Of a stretch of DNA of 64,000 nt, positions 47,995 to 56,674 are shown one piece after another (position 1 is the stretch's first letter; each line of letters starts with the position of its first letter). Under the pieces are notes generated by a model, which saw only the letters and a list, made by a program, of their open reading frames with translations, searched no databases and was not told where the DNA came from. The translations under genes were made by a program, and so were the position numbers. This DNA is from Oleispira sp963933055 (GTDB taxonomy: Bacteria > Pseudomonadota > Gammaproteobacteria > Pseudomonadales > Oceanobacteraceae): positions 1 through 64,000 of the forward strand of contig CAWVSY010000001.1 of the NCBI GenBank assembly GCA_963933055.1, given 5' to 3'.

Positions 47995-50214
47995 CTATAA
48001 ACATATACGAACGACATTAATGCGCCTAGACGCAAGCAATGCCACCAGTATTAAAAACAACCCCAAACTACCACCACCACCGCCTCCAGAAGAGTTGGAA
48101 TCGGCACCTTCAACTTTAAGCTCAAGAATAGGTAATTTATCTGGAAGCTTATAATTAAACCCTTCTTCCTGATTAGCCACTAAAAGCTTTTGATTAAAAT
48201 CAAATCTGGCGGCCTGAAAGCGCCCATTTAATTTTATAAAAGATCGGCCACTAATCTCACCCATATTATCAATACCAAACGCACGCAAGCTCTGAGCACT
48301 GGCACTCGCTTCTAAATATACCTTCGACACATTCGAAATATTGACCGGTGAAGAGAAAGTAATTCTATTCCAACCAGGTGTGATATTAACCGAACCTGAA
48401 ACATAAAGTGCATTACTCGCAAGCCCCCCTGAAAAAGAAGAATAAAGACTGAATGACATCACCGCATTTCGGTAGCTATAAAAATCAACACCATGAGCAA
48501 AATCCATATCAGCAGGCACATCATAACGAATTAAACTGACGTCACCACCACCACCCCAAGCCGCGCGAACACCGCCATCGTCGTAGCCTAAATTATCCCC
48601 AAGGGTTGAGTAAGGCAGAGTTAAAGATCCGCTCACTTCAGCAGCTACCTGAATTTGAGAAACCTCCACACCACTCGCATTCCCTTTATAATCAATACTT
48701 GCAGGGGAAGACGACGCACCAAAATAATTTTGGCCATAAGCATCATTATAAACATCCAAACGATCGCCTCGATTACCTTTTGAATCCAGATCGTTCAAGC
48801 CATCCGCTTCTTCTATATCAACCAGTTTACGTTCAACAACATCATTCTGAGGGCCCGCGGTTCCATAACCGACCCAATCATCGACATGAGAGATCAGCAA
48901 ACCTTCGCCCGGCAAACCACTATCTGAACCCTCTTGAATACGATACTCTAATAAAAAGTGCTCACCATGACGAAACGGATCAAGCCAGACTCTTATCGCC
49001 TCATCATTCCTCGTCACCGATTTTAAAGAAAAGTTAATTGAATCCCCCTCAACATCCTGAGGGTTTAAGAATCCAGACTTCACCTTCGACCAAGCCAACA
49101 TATGAGCAGGAGAATTACCCGACGCGCCATTACGAGAATTCCAGCTACCCAACCCCATCAACCCCCAACGACCAATACCGTTTGAAGCATTTTTGCGATC
49201 ATACAGATCTGGCAGAGAAAACAGTAAATGAGCCATTTCATGACTAATAATACCAATCGTAGCCAAATGATCTTGATGCTGTTCGCCAAACATGGCATAA
49301 GCCGATAACCCAACACCGTCTAGGTTTAAGGTAGAAATTGTCGATTTATGCGCCCAAATCCTAGGCTCAGAAGCCCCGGCGCCACCGTAAGCATTTTCAT
49401 ATCCTGCAACAATCAGCACCACACCAAGCTCTCTGGAGGATACCTCGCCGTTATTATTGGTATCGAACTGGCTGAAATTAATGTATTGATTTGCTCCCTG
49501 CAGAGCATCACGTACCAGCTTTTGGCTTGCCGATCCGTAACTTGAACCAAAGTTGGGATGATTATAAGACAAAGAAACATCAATAATGCCGTCATTAGCA
49601 TCACCATAAGTTTCAACCGCTGGATGCATATTGTATTTCTGATAGGAATTATTACGATAATACTGAGCAACACTCAATATTGGATTTGTCGCATCAGCAA
49701 AGATTAATTGCTGAAGAGTGTCTTTAGAATAACGAAAATTTTGATTTAGAAAAGAAACTCTTAAGATCAAAATGGCTTGCTGCGTCACTGTGCCAGGCGT
49801 AGATGAAATCGCAACACCTTGAGGTGCAGCAATACGCTCATCAACCGCAGAGCTGGCTCCATCATAACTTTGAACACCCCCTATTTGACCGTTATTGAAA
49901 AACGTAGGCGGAATGAATACGAGCTCAGGGGGTAAAACTTGCCCACCTTCGATGAAAGGCTCCCCTGTCGACAAGGCCTGATTCTGGGCATTAACCTCGG
50001 CAAAATACCAAGTACCAGAACGCTTTACAATAATGTCACCGCTCGCCGTTTCAAGCCATTGCGACTGAGCATTACCACCGGAACGCACCGTAATAAACTC
50101 GCCGTCAGCAACCTCTAACTCAAACTCAGTAATGGCCATCAACGTATTAGCCAGTAATAGCGGTGAAACACACACACTAACAAGCAGCAACAAAATTCTA
50201 AAATAGTGGTTCAT
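47995..50214 (-). CDS. Secreted M6-like metalloprotease with GlyGly-CTERM tag
   Basis: 739 residues. Signal peptide ILLLLVSVCVSPLLLA; a short N-terminal propeptide-like part; the M6/immune-inhibitor-A-like catalytic domain with zinc motif IISHEMAHLLFSLPDLYD (H-E-x-x-H near residue 325, Asp in the third-ligand region); a beta-rich C-terminal part; and the tag SNSSGGGGGGSLGLFLILVALL followed by ASRR, which is the Gly-rich, hydrophobic, basic layout of GlyGly-CTERM. The protein should go through type II secretion after cleavage by the adjacent rhombosortase. The leader gene of the unit. Confidence 0.9.
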   Translation of the reverse strand: MNHYFRILLLLVSVCVSPLLLANTLMAITEFELEVADGEFITVRSGGNAQSQWLETASGDIIVKRSGTWYFAEVNAQNQALSTGEPFIEGGQVLPPELVFIPPTFFNNGQIGGVQSYDGASSAVDERIAAPQGVAISSTPGTVTQQAILILRVSFLNQNFRYSKDTLQQLIFADATNPILSVAQYYRNNSYQKYNMHPAVETYGDANDGIIDVSLSYNHPNFGSSYGSASQKLVRDALQGANQYINFSQFDTNNNGEVSSRELGVVLIVAGYENAYGGAGASEPRIWAHKSTISTLNLDGVGLSAYAMFGEQHQDHLATIGIISHEMAHLLFSLPDLYDRKNASNGIGRWGLMGLGSWNSRNGASGNSPAHMLAWSKVKSGFLNPQDVEGDSINFSLKSVTRNDEAIRVWLDPFRHGEHFLLEYRIQEGSDSGLPGEGLLISHVDDWVGYGTAGPQNDVVERKLVDIEEADGLNDLDSKGNRGDRLDVYNDAYGQNYFGASSSPASIDYKGNASGVEVSQIQVAAEVSGSLTLPYSTLGDNLGYDDGGVRAAWGGGGDVSLIRYDVPADMDFAHGVDFYSYRNAVMSFSLYSSFSGGLASNALYVSGSVNITPGWNRITFSSPVNISNVSKVYLEASASAQSLRAFGIDNMGEISGRSFIKLNGRFQAARFDFNQKLLVANQEEGFNYKLPDKLPILELKVEGADSNSSGGGGGGSLGLFLILVALLASRRINVVRICL

Positions 50215-50418
50215 GCAAAGCCCAAATACTAAGAGTTATACACCTATTCTAGTTAACGGTTACTGTATTCACATCACCAATTACAAATCAAAACGACGTG
50301 ACATAAATATGACGTTTAATGAATATTCGAACGTCAAAATACGCCCTCACCACTCATCATAAATACTGATTTATTCAATAAATAACGCCATTTCAAATAA
50401 TCATACAAAGCTTAACAA

Positions 50419-51423
50419 TTACACCGACAGCGTTTCGGTAATAAAATCGACAACTCGGCGCTCCATCCAGTACGTATTATCACAATTAATTTCAATAAAC
50501 CCGACATGGCCACCCGACTCCGAAACCTCTAACGTTAACCAATGACTCGCGCTCGCTTCCTTATATGGAAAACATTCTATGGGTAAAAAAGGATCATTTT
50601 TCGCATTAACCAGCAACGCAGGAATTCGAATATCGGCTAAAACGGTATTACAACTACTTTTGGCCCAATAATCGGCAGCATCATCAAAACCATGTATCGG
50701 TGCGGTATAGCGATCATCAAATTGTTGGAAGTTTTTGATTTTATGATAATTTTCAGCACTGACCTGCTCAGGAAAATCCAAAGCCTTAGCCTCAATTTTT
50801 TCCTTCAAATCTTTTAAAAAGCGCCACATAAATATCTTATTTTTACGCTCAGCCAAACGTGCAGAACTGGCGGCCAAATCACAGGGAACCGAAAATACAC
50901 AAACCGACTTAACGTGCTGAGGAATATCCCGCCCCTTCCTACCCGCATAGAGCAGGCTTAAATTCCCCCCCATACTAAAACCCACCAGATGAATAGACTG
51001 GTAGCCCAAGCGATGGGCGTATTCAATCACTCGTTCCAAGTCATCGGTCGCGCCGCTGTGATAAAAACGCAATGTCTTATTCATTTCTCCCGAACAAGAG
51101 CGAAAATTCCACGCCAAAGCATCCCACCCTTTGGCATTCGCATCACGAACGATACCCGCTACATAAGGCCTACGAGAGTGCCCTTCTAAACCATGAGAAA
51201 TAATAAGCAGCGTTTTACCACTGAACTCTGGGCCGGAAGCAGGAGTACCCACGCGATCAGTTCGACTCCAATCAAGGTCCAAAAAATCACCATCATTTGT
51301 CGCGATACGTTCACGCTGAAAATGACTAACATCGATGCGACGCACCAAGGTTGGCAAAATACTTTGAACATAGCCATTGGCTAATAAAAAAGGCGGTCGA
51401 TAAAGACTAGCAATAACAGGCAT
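50419..51423 (-). CDS. yheT: YheT-family alpha/beta hydrolase
   Basis: 334 residues. It follows YheT in the region SHGLEGHSRRPYVAGIVRDA, then WNFRSCSGEMNKTLRFYHSG, the nucleophile elbow GFSMGGNLSLLYAG, an Asp in NAKNDPFLPIECFPY and a His in GGHVGFIE. The substrate is unknown; the family is sometimes annotated as hydrolase of esters or acyl groups. It lies 204 bp before the M6-like protease gene on the same strand, with no gene in the gap. Confidence 0.92.
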   Translation of the reverse strand: MPVIASLYRPPFLLANGYVQSILPTLVRRIDVSHFQRERIATNDGDFLDLDWSRTDRVGTPASGPEFSGKTLLIISHGLEGHSRRPYVAGIVRDANAKGWDALAWNFRSCSGEMNKTLRFYHSGATDDLERVIEYAHRLGYQSIHLVGFSMGGNLSLLYAGRKGRDIPQHVKSVCVFSVPCDLAASSARLAERKNKIFMWRFLKDLKEKIEAKALDFPEQVSAENYHKIKNFQQFDDRYTAPIHGFDDAADYWAKSSCNTVLADIRIPALLVNAKNDPFLPIECFPYKEASASHWLTLEVSESGGHVGFIEINCDNTYWMERRVVDFITETLSV

Positions 51424-51537
51424 AAAAAGGCTCTCGAAGTTGAGCCTACAGACTAACAGAGGTAGAAATACATTAGCTAGATGTAAAGTGGAAAGAGACT
51501 ATTGATAAGAGAATTTTTTGCGAAAATTAATTCAGAA

Positions 51538-51906
51538 TTAATGCGAGAATCGACGATTGAGGTATTTTAAAATATTTTCGCCTTCGTACAACCAGCGAGG
51601 ATCTTGACCATTGCGGCCTTCTACACGCAAACAAGGAACACGCACTTCACCACCACCATGAACAAGTTCATTGCGATAGGCATCAACGCGCTGAACGTCT
51701 TTTTCAACGACTCGTAAACCTAGCTGCTCACAACGTCGTTTTATTTTAATCGAAGTTGGACAAGTCTTACAAAAATACAACTGAATTCGGCGTGACTCAC
51801 GATCAAGAGAGGACTGTTCTTCAGTACTACGGCTAACAGGCTTCACTTTAAACCAGGCATCGGCAAACATAAAACAGATACCTTGCATACGGCGCTTAAC
51901 AGACAT
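51538..51906 (-). CDS. Glutaredoxin-like protein with CPTS motif
   Basis: 122 residues whose C-terminal half (KDVQRVDAYRNELVHGGGEVRVPCLRVE, then WLYEGENILKYLNRRF) closely parallels the glutaredoxin encoded at 61274. The redox site is FCKTCPTSIKIKRRCE: the C-P-x-C of the paralogue is replaced by C-P-T-S, leaving one active-site Cys plus an extra upstream Cys. The N-terminus (MSVKRRMQGICFMFADAWFK) is membrane-prone. It probably works as a monothiol or non-redox variant. Downstream of YheT's start and 130 bp before the next gene. Confidence 0.8.
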   Translation of the reverse strand: MSVKRRMQGICFMFADAWFKVKPVSRSTEEQSSLDRESRRIQLYFCKTCPTSIKIKRRCEQLGLRVVEKDVQRVDAYRNELVHGGGEVRVPCLRVEGRNGQDPRWLYEGENILKYLNRRFSH

Positions 51907-52014
51907 AACAAACGATCCAATGAATCAATTTAACTAGTGCTAAAAACTCAGGCGGGCTATTCTACAAACTAAATTCAAAAAATCTAGTATTTTCTGTAGG
52001 GTTTTTGTCAGCGC

Positions 52015-52143
52015 TTACGAAGCCAAGCTAGATTGCTGCTGAATCATAAGAATTAATCCTGCCGCCATGACTAAAGTAAAAATAAGCAATAGTCTCATAC
52101 GGCGACAGAATGGGCAGTCTTTAGCCCTTTTTTTAGTCATCAT
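52015..52143 (-). CDS. 42-residue CPFC membrane microprotein after lepB
   Basis: The frame MMTKKRAKDCPFCRRMRLLL, continuing IFTLVMAAGLILMIQQQSSL to a stop, opens seven bases after the lepB stop (tandem ATG ATG at 52143-52138). It has a basic N-terminus, a C-P-F-C pair, Arg-Arg, then one hydrophobic helix of about 16 residues. This looks like a small single-pass protein with a zinc or redox Cys pair on the cytosolic side. Position and composition suggest a real, translationally coupled gene; no family is recognised. Confidence 0.55.
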   Translation of the reverse strand: MMTKKRAKDCPFCRRMRLLLIFTLVMAAGLILMIQQQSSLAS

Positions 52144-52150
52144 TAATAAC

Positions 52151-52999
52151 TTATTGAAGGACTTTATTGCGCGAGAAAGACGGCAAGGTCGATAACTTAT
52201 CCGTCCAATGCATCCATACCGCTTCCGCTTTGCCTACAATGTTCTCTGCAGGCACAAACGACATCGCTTCACCCGTTGCTGGGTTGCGCCATAAACGGCT
52301 ATCAGAGCTGCGACCGCGGTTATCACCCATCATAAAGTAATGACCTTCTGGCACATCCCACTCACCTTCTGGGCCCGCATTCGCACCTGGAGTCCATTGC
52401 ACTTCATGAGCACCGGCATCAAGGGTTTCTTCCAATAAGTACTTAACCGGACGATGCTTAGGTTCAGCGGAAACTATTTCAATCGTTTTGGCTTCACCAT
52501 TAATAATTAACTGGCCATCTTTATAAACCACATGATCACCCGGCAAGCCAATGACACGCTTAATAAAATAACGTTTATCATGAGGTGGGAAAAAGACCAT
52601 TACATCGCCACGCGCAGGTTCATTATTCGCCACCAGCAAATTACGAAAAACAGGCATACGCAAACCATAATGAAACTTATTAACCAATATAAAATCGCCT
52701 TCTATCAATGTCGACTCCATGGACGCTGAAGGAATTTGAAAAGGCTCTGCAATAAAAGAGCGCAAAACAAAAACAACCAGCAGCACAGGAAAAAACGACT
52801 TTGACTGCTCGATCCATACTGGCTCTTTCGCCGCACCAACCAACGATTCTTTATCAGCACCATCGCCATCCAAGCGATCGACTTCAGCCAAACGCTTCGG
52901 CATAAAGACGAACTTATCGGCCAGCGCAACTAGGCCAGTACCCACCGTTAGAACCATCAAGATCAGAGGAAAATCAATATCCATAATTAAATTTTTCAA
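52151..52999 (-). CDS. lepB: Signal peptidase I LepB
   Basis: 282 residues. Inner-membrane serine protease that removes signal peptides. An N-terminal helix (DFPLILMVLTVGTGLVALAD) and a second one (FFPVLLVVFVLRSFI) are followed by the Ser nucleophile in IPSASMESTL, the general-base Lys in RYFIKRVIGLPGD, and MGDNRGRSSDSRLW. The length is nearer 280 than E. coli's 324. Upstream, on the same strand, is the dGTPase gene; downstream is the 42-residue protein. Confidence 0.97.
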   Translation of the reverse strand: MKNLIMDIDFPLILMVLTVGTGLVALADKFVFMPKRLAEVDRLDGDGADKESLVGAAKEPVWIEQSKSFFPVLLVVFVLRSFIAEPFQIPSASMESTLIEGDFILVNKFHYGLRMPVFRNLLVANNEPARGDVMVFFPPHDKRYFIKRVIGLPGDHVVYKDGQLIINGEAKTIEIVSAEPKHRPVKYLLEETLDAGAHEVQWTPGANAGPEGEWDVPEGHYFMMGDNRGRSSDSRLWRNPATGEAMSFVPAENIVGKAEAVWMHWTDKLSTLPSFSRNKVLQ

Positions 53000-53049
53000 A
53001 CCAATTTGTAATTAAGTACCCGCATTGTAACCACACCTTAGCAGCAAGG

Positions 53050-54396
53050 CTAGCGCCCAGGAGGACTATAACCCGAGAACTGCTGCGCAATATCAGCGGC
53101 GTAGTTATCAGTCATCCCCGCAACATAATCCAAAACACGCATATAAGCCTGATAAAGTGTCCAATCTGCTTGCGGTGCACTCGGCCCCATCATTTCTAAA
53201 ACACGGCTATTGCGGAAAGTAGAATGCCCCGTATCCACCAGTTCTTTAGCGGCCTGCAAAAAAGCAGTCAGCAAGTTTGCAAGCGTTGAATACGCGCCCA
53301 CTTCAATGGCCGTTTTGCGAGGGTCCTTAAAAATACGTTCTTTCGCCAAACGCTTTGCGCCACGAATGGCTTCTTGCACAACCGCGGGGCAATGATCGGT
53401 TAACTCGCCTTTTAACGAACCTGCCAACAACTCAGCCTCATTGGCTAAAAATGCCTGACTCGCCGCCGCGACCAGCTTTTCCATCGCCTTACCCCGCAAC
53501 ATAGACAAGCGTCTGCGCTGATTATCGGCCAAATCCAGTTCTTTTTGATAAGCAGACCACTCATCCGCAAATAACGGCTTTAGAATCTGCTCGACCTCAT
53601 CGTATCTTAAGATCCCCATTTCAATGCCATCTTCCAAATCAATCAAGCCATAGCAAATGTCATCGGCGATTTCCATCAAATAGACCAACGGATGACGACA
53701 CCATTTATGATCGCCTTGAGGAATCAAACCTAAGCTATTCGCAATCGAAGTAAGAATGGGCAACTCACTTTGAAAACAACCAAATTTGTGTGCCTTCGCC
53801 CCACCTTTCGCGGCATGCTCAACCGTCCAGGGGTATTTCAGAAAAGTGCCCAGCGTTGCTTGCGTTAAACGCATGCCGCCACTGAATCGGTGATACTCAA
53901 CCTGAGTCACAATCCGAAACCCTTGCGCATTACCTTCAAAGCTTTGCAGATCGGCTTTCTCTAACGCGCTTAAACCTTTCAACAAATACGCATTCTGCGG
54001 TTCTAAAAACCAATGCCGTATCGCATCCTCACCCGTATGTCCGTAAGGTGGATTGCCAATATCATGAGCCAAACACGCCGCCTGTAAAATAGCCCCAACA
54101 TCACCGGTACTGATCGAATCAGGAAATATCGAATTATCGCCCGACTTTAGCCCCTCAGCTACCCTAAAACCCAAACTGCGACCAACACAACTCACCTCTA
54201 AACTATGGGTTAAACGGCTATGAACATGATCATTTTCAGATAAAGGATGAACCTGAGTTTTACGGTCTAATCGACGAAAGGCACTGGAAAAAACAATTCT
54301 ATCTTGATCTTTATGAAACGGCGTACGCCCATCTTCATAATCCACCTGCGTTTCACCAATCCGTAAAGGCTGTAATAACGTCGTCCAATCCATCAT
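53050..54396 (-). CDS. dgt: Deoxyguanosinetriphosphate triphosphohydrolase-like protein
   Basis: 448 residues of the HD-domain dGTPase family, which hydrolyses dGTP (or other dNTPs) to nucleoside and triphosphate. Metal ligands are visible in HSRLTHSLEVS, CLAHDIGNPPYGHTGEDAI and EIADDICYGLIDLEDG. The N-terminus DYEDGRTPFHKDQDRIVFSSAFRRLDRKTQV is typical of the dGTPase-like branch. It lies 21 bp after pheA on the same strand and may be co-transcribed with it. Confidence 0.94.
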   Translation of the reverse strand: MMDWTTLLQPLRIGETQVDYEDGRTPFHKDQDRIVFSSAFRRLDRKTQVHPLSENDHVHSRLTHSLEVSCVGRSLGFRVAEGLKSGDNSIFPDSISTGDVGAILQAACLAHDIGNPPYGHTGEDAIRHWFLEPQNAYLLKGLSALEKADLQSFEGNAQGFRIVTQVEYHRFSGGMRLTQATLGTFLKYPWTVEHAAKGGAKAHKFGCFQSELPILTSIANSLGLIPQGDHKWCRHPLVYLMEIADDICYGLIDLEDGIEMGILRYDEVEQILKPLFADEWSAYQKELDLADNQRRRLSMLRGKAMEKLVAAASQAFLANEAELLAGSLKGELTDHCPAVVQEAIRGAKRLAKERIFKDPRKTAIEVGAYSTLANLLTAFLQAAKELVDTGHSTFRNSRVLEMMGPSAPQADWTLYQAYMRVLDYVAGMTDNYAADIAQQFSGYSPPGR

Positions 54397-54417
54397 TATT
54401 TCTTATCCCTATAACTA

Positions 54418-55317
54418 TTAAACAAATGCGTGCTTCACTCGGTATTTATGCGCAGGGTAGCTGCCTAAAAAACGCACCTCTTTTGCGAAAAAATTCAACT
54501 CATCCAATGCATTAATCATAGAAGGTTGATTTGGGTGCCCTGCTAAATCGATGTGAAAATGACTGGCCTCCATCGTGCCTCCATCCATATAGCTTTCAAG
54601 CTTAATCATATTAACGCCGTTGGTCGCAAACCCACCCAATGCCTTATAAAGCGCGGCTGGAATGTTACGCACCGAAAATAACAAACTGGTGATATAGGGT
54701 AAATCGCTTTCATAATCATCGTTTGATGCATTTTTAGCCAATACGATAAAGCGTGTGGTATTGCCACTTACATCTTGGAAGTTTTCAGCAACCACGTTCA
54801 AACCATACAGCTCAGCCGCCAAACTCGAAGCAATCGCACCATGGCTGCCATCGATTCCCAACGCATTCGCTGTCACTTTTTCAATGGTTAAATCTTTAGC
54901 AGAAAGTGCCGTATCAGCGGCGGCAATCGCCTTGATGTTTAACTTTTCTAAATGATGAAAACACTGAGCCAACGCCTGCGGGTGCGAAGAAACCGTTTTA
55001 ATTTGCTCAAGCTTAATGCCCGGCAAAGCCAGCAAACAATGATTCACGGGTTCAAAATGCTCAGCTACGATTTGCAAATGGGTCTTAGGCAATAAACGGT
55101 ATATCTCTTCAACACGACCCGCGGTTGAATTTTCTAGCGGAATCATCGCGTACTCCGCGTGCCCCTCTTCAACCATTAAAATAGCCGACTGAAAATCATC
55201 ACAAGCAAACGCCTCATACTGAGGAAAAACCGTCTTACACGATAAGTGCGAATAAGCTCCCTCAACCCCCTGATAAGCAACAATCGGTGGCACCGTTGAA
55301 TGAAGTTGATCTGACAC
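54418..55317 (-). CDS. pheA: Prephenate dehydratase PheA (monofunctional)
   Basis: 299 residues that convert prephenate to phenylpyruvate. Segments AYQGVEGAYSHLSCKTVFPQ, YAMIPLENSTAGRVEEIYRLL and the catalytic Thr-Arg-Phe motif GNTTRFIVLAK are present, followed by an ACT domain (IKLESYMDGGTMEASHFHIDL) that binds Phe; the usual ESRP reads ESYM. There is no chorismate mutase domain, unlike E. coli PheA. Confidence 0.95.
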   Translation of the reverse strand: MSDQLHSTVPPIVAYQGVEGAYSHLSCKTVFPQYEAFACDDFQSAILMVEEGHAEYAMIPLENSTAGRVEEIYRLLPKTHLQIVAEHFEPVNHCLLALPGIKLEQIKTVSSHPQALAQCFHHLEKLNIKAIAAADTALSAKDLTIEKVTANALGIDGSHGAIASSLAAELYGLNVVAENFQDVSGNTTRFIVLAKNASNDDYESDLPYITSLLFSVRNIPAALYKALGGFATNGVNMIKLESYMDGGTMEASHFHIDLAGHPNQPSMINALDELNFFAKEVRFLGSYPAHKYRVKHAFV

Positions 55318-55465
55318 AATGATGTTCCTTAATTCTGAGTAACTACTATAAAAAGGCCAGTGTACTCCACTGCAAAGTAGATCACTAAACTAAAGTCTAA
55401 TTGCATTGTTGAAATTAAACGGCAGATACGTTACTTTTTATGAAAAGCACATAAAAATAATAAAA

Positions 55466-56674
55466 ATGAGCAGTGCACCCTTGAATTTAAGTTACGAACT
55501 GGTATTAGAAACCTTAGGCATTCGACCGATAAGCCATTTTAGCAATAGCCGCGAAAGCCTATCGCCAAATGAACGATTAAAACAAGTCGAATACCAAGCA
55601 AGAACCTTTGTTGACGATCTAAAACTGATCAACCAACAAGTTCATTATTTGCAAACATTTGACCTTGTCTCAATGCCCTACTCAGTAAAGTCTGCCTTTG
55701 GAAATGCAACACGCCTGATCAACCCTTACCTATACATTACCCATCGCTTTGTTGTTGTTCAGTTTGCAACCCATGCCGGTAATAAAACACTGCTATTTTC
55801 TCCCTCTGATGCCCACATTAAAACCCCCTTCAATGGCACTCAAAAAGGGTTAATGCACTGGTTACAACGCGGGTTCAAACATTGGCTAATACCACGACAC
55901 AATACCGTCGAGAGCGCACTCAAAAGTACAGGCATATCACCCGGCGATATCGACTTTATTTGCTACAGCAACCTGCAAGGACAAGATTTACGGAAATGGC
56001 TTGGCAGCCATGAAAAAAAAGCCTACTTCCCTAATGCAAAATTATTGGTCATGAGCCAAGAATGGGAAGCGGCGAAAGACATGATTCCTCTGCAAAGCCA
56101 AAACTACCCAACGGATGGCCTCGATGGCATACCCGCAGAAAAAGTCATCCCCCTGCACAGCAGCATCATGCTAGGGGATAGCCTCGCGCTTATTCAAACA
56201 CCAGGAAAAACCCAAGGTAACCAAACCCTAATTGCTCATACCGATAACGGCATCAGCGCCTTTAGCCATAACGGCATATCAACCGACAATTATAGCCCTC
56301 AATACTCAACCATCTACGGCATTGCAGACTACAGCGCCACAACAAACATGAGCGTTATTCCAAATACCGACGCACCAGAGCTGAGCATAGACCAATACAT
56401 TTCCATGCAACTGGAAAAAACCATTGCCGACGCGCACCCTATAGATTCGCGCTTTAACAATGTCATCCCCGTTGCAGAACTAAGAGCCCGCTGGCACCCA
56501 TTTGCCTTATCATCCACACTCACCTTCGGTGAATTTAAAATAGGCGAGCCATCCTCCACCCTTGCGCAAAATCGAGCAACAGTCACTTACAAAAATACCC
56601 TGACAAATAACCCAATAACGAGTAATAATAATAATCAGACAATCGATTCGCCAGAGACTGTGCATGAAACGTAG
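55466..56674 (+). CDS. Metallo-beta-lactamase-like protein lacking metal ligands
   Basis: 402 residues from the ATG at 55466 (MSSAPLNLSYELVLETLGI); the frame is open from 55406 but only TTG lies there. The body looks like an MBL-fold protein: GDIDFICYSNLQGQDLRKWLG sits where H-x-H-x-D is expected, and LIQTPGKTQGNQTLIAHTDNGI where T-P-G-H-x-x-G is expected. Both sets of ligands are replaced, so zinc chemistry seems lost. Its end overlaps the lytic transglycosylase gene by 11 bp, which makes translational coupling likely. No signal peptide. Confidence 0.72.
   Translation: MSSAPLNLSYELVLETLGIRPISHFSNSRESLSPNERLKQVEYQARTFVDDLKLINQQVHYLQTFDLVSMPYSVKSAFGNATRLINPYLYITHRFVVVQFATHAGNKTLLFSPSDAHIKTPFNGTQKGLMHWLQRGFKHWLIPRHNTVESALKSTGISPGDIDFICYSNLQGQDLRKWLGSHEKKAYFPNAKLLVMSQEWEAAKDMIPLQSQNYPTDGLDGIPAEKVIPLHSSIMLGDSLALIQTPGKTQGNQTLIAHTDNGISAFSHNGISTDNYSPQYSTIYGIADYSATTNMSVIPNTDAPELSIDQYISMQLEKTIADAHPIDSRFNNVIPVAELRARWHPFALSSTLTFGEFKIGEPSSTLAQNRATVTYKNTLTNNPITSNNNNQTIDSPETVHET

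Noticed and set aside
48606..49247. Two plus-strand open frames (48606-49037, 49038-49247) opposite the M6 protease gene
   Set aside because: His/Pro/Asn-rich shadow translation; the minus-strand protease is continuous with signal peptide, HExxH and tag.
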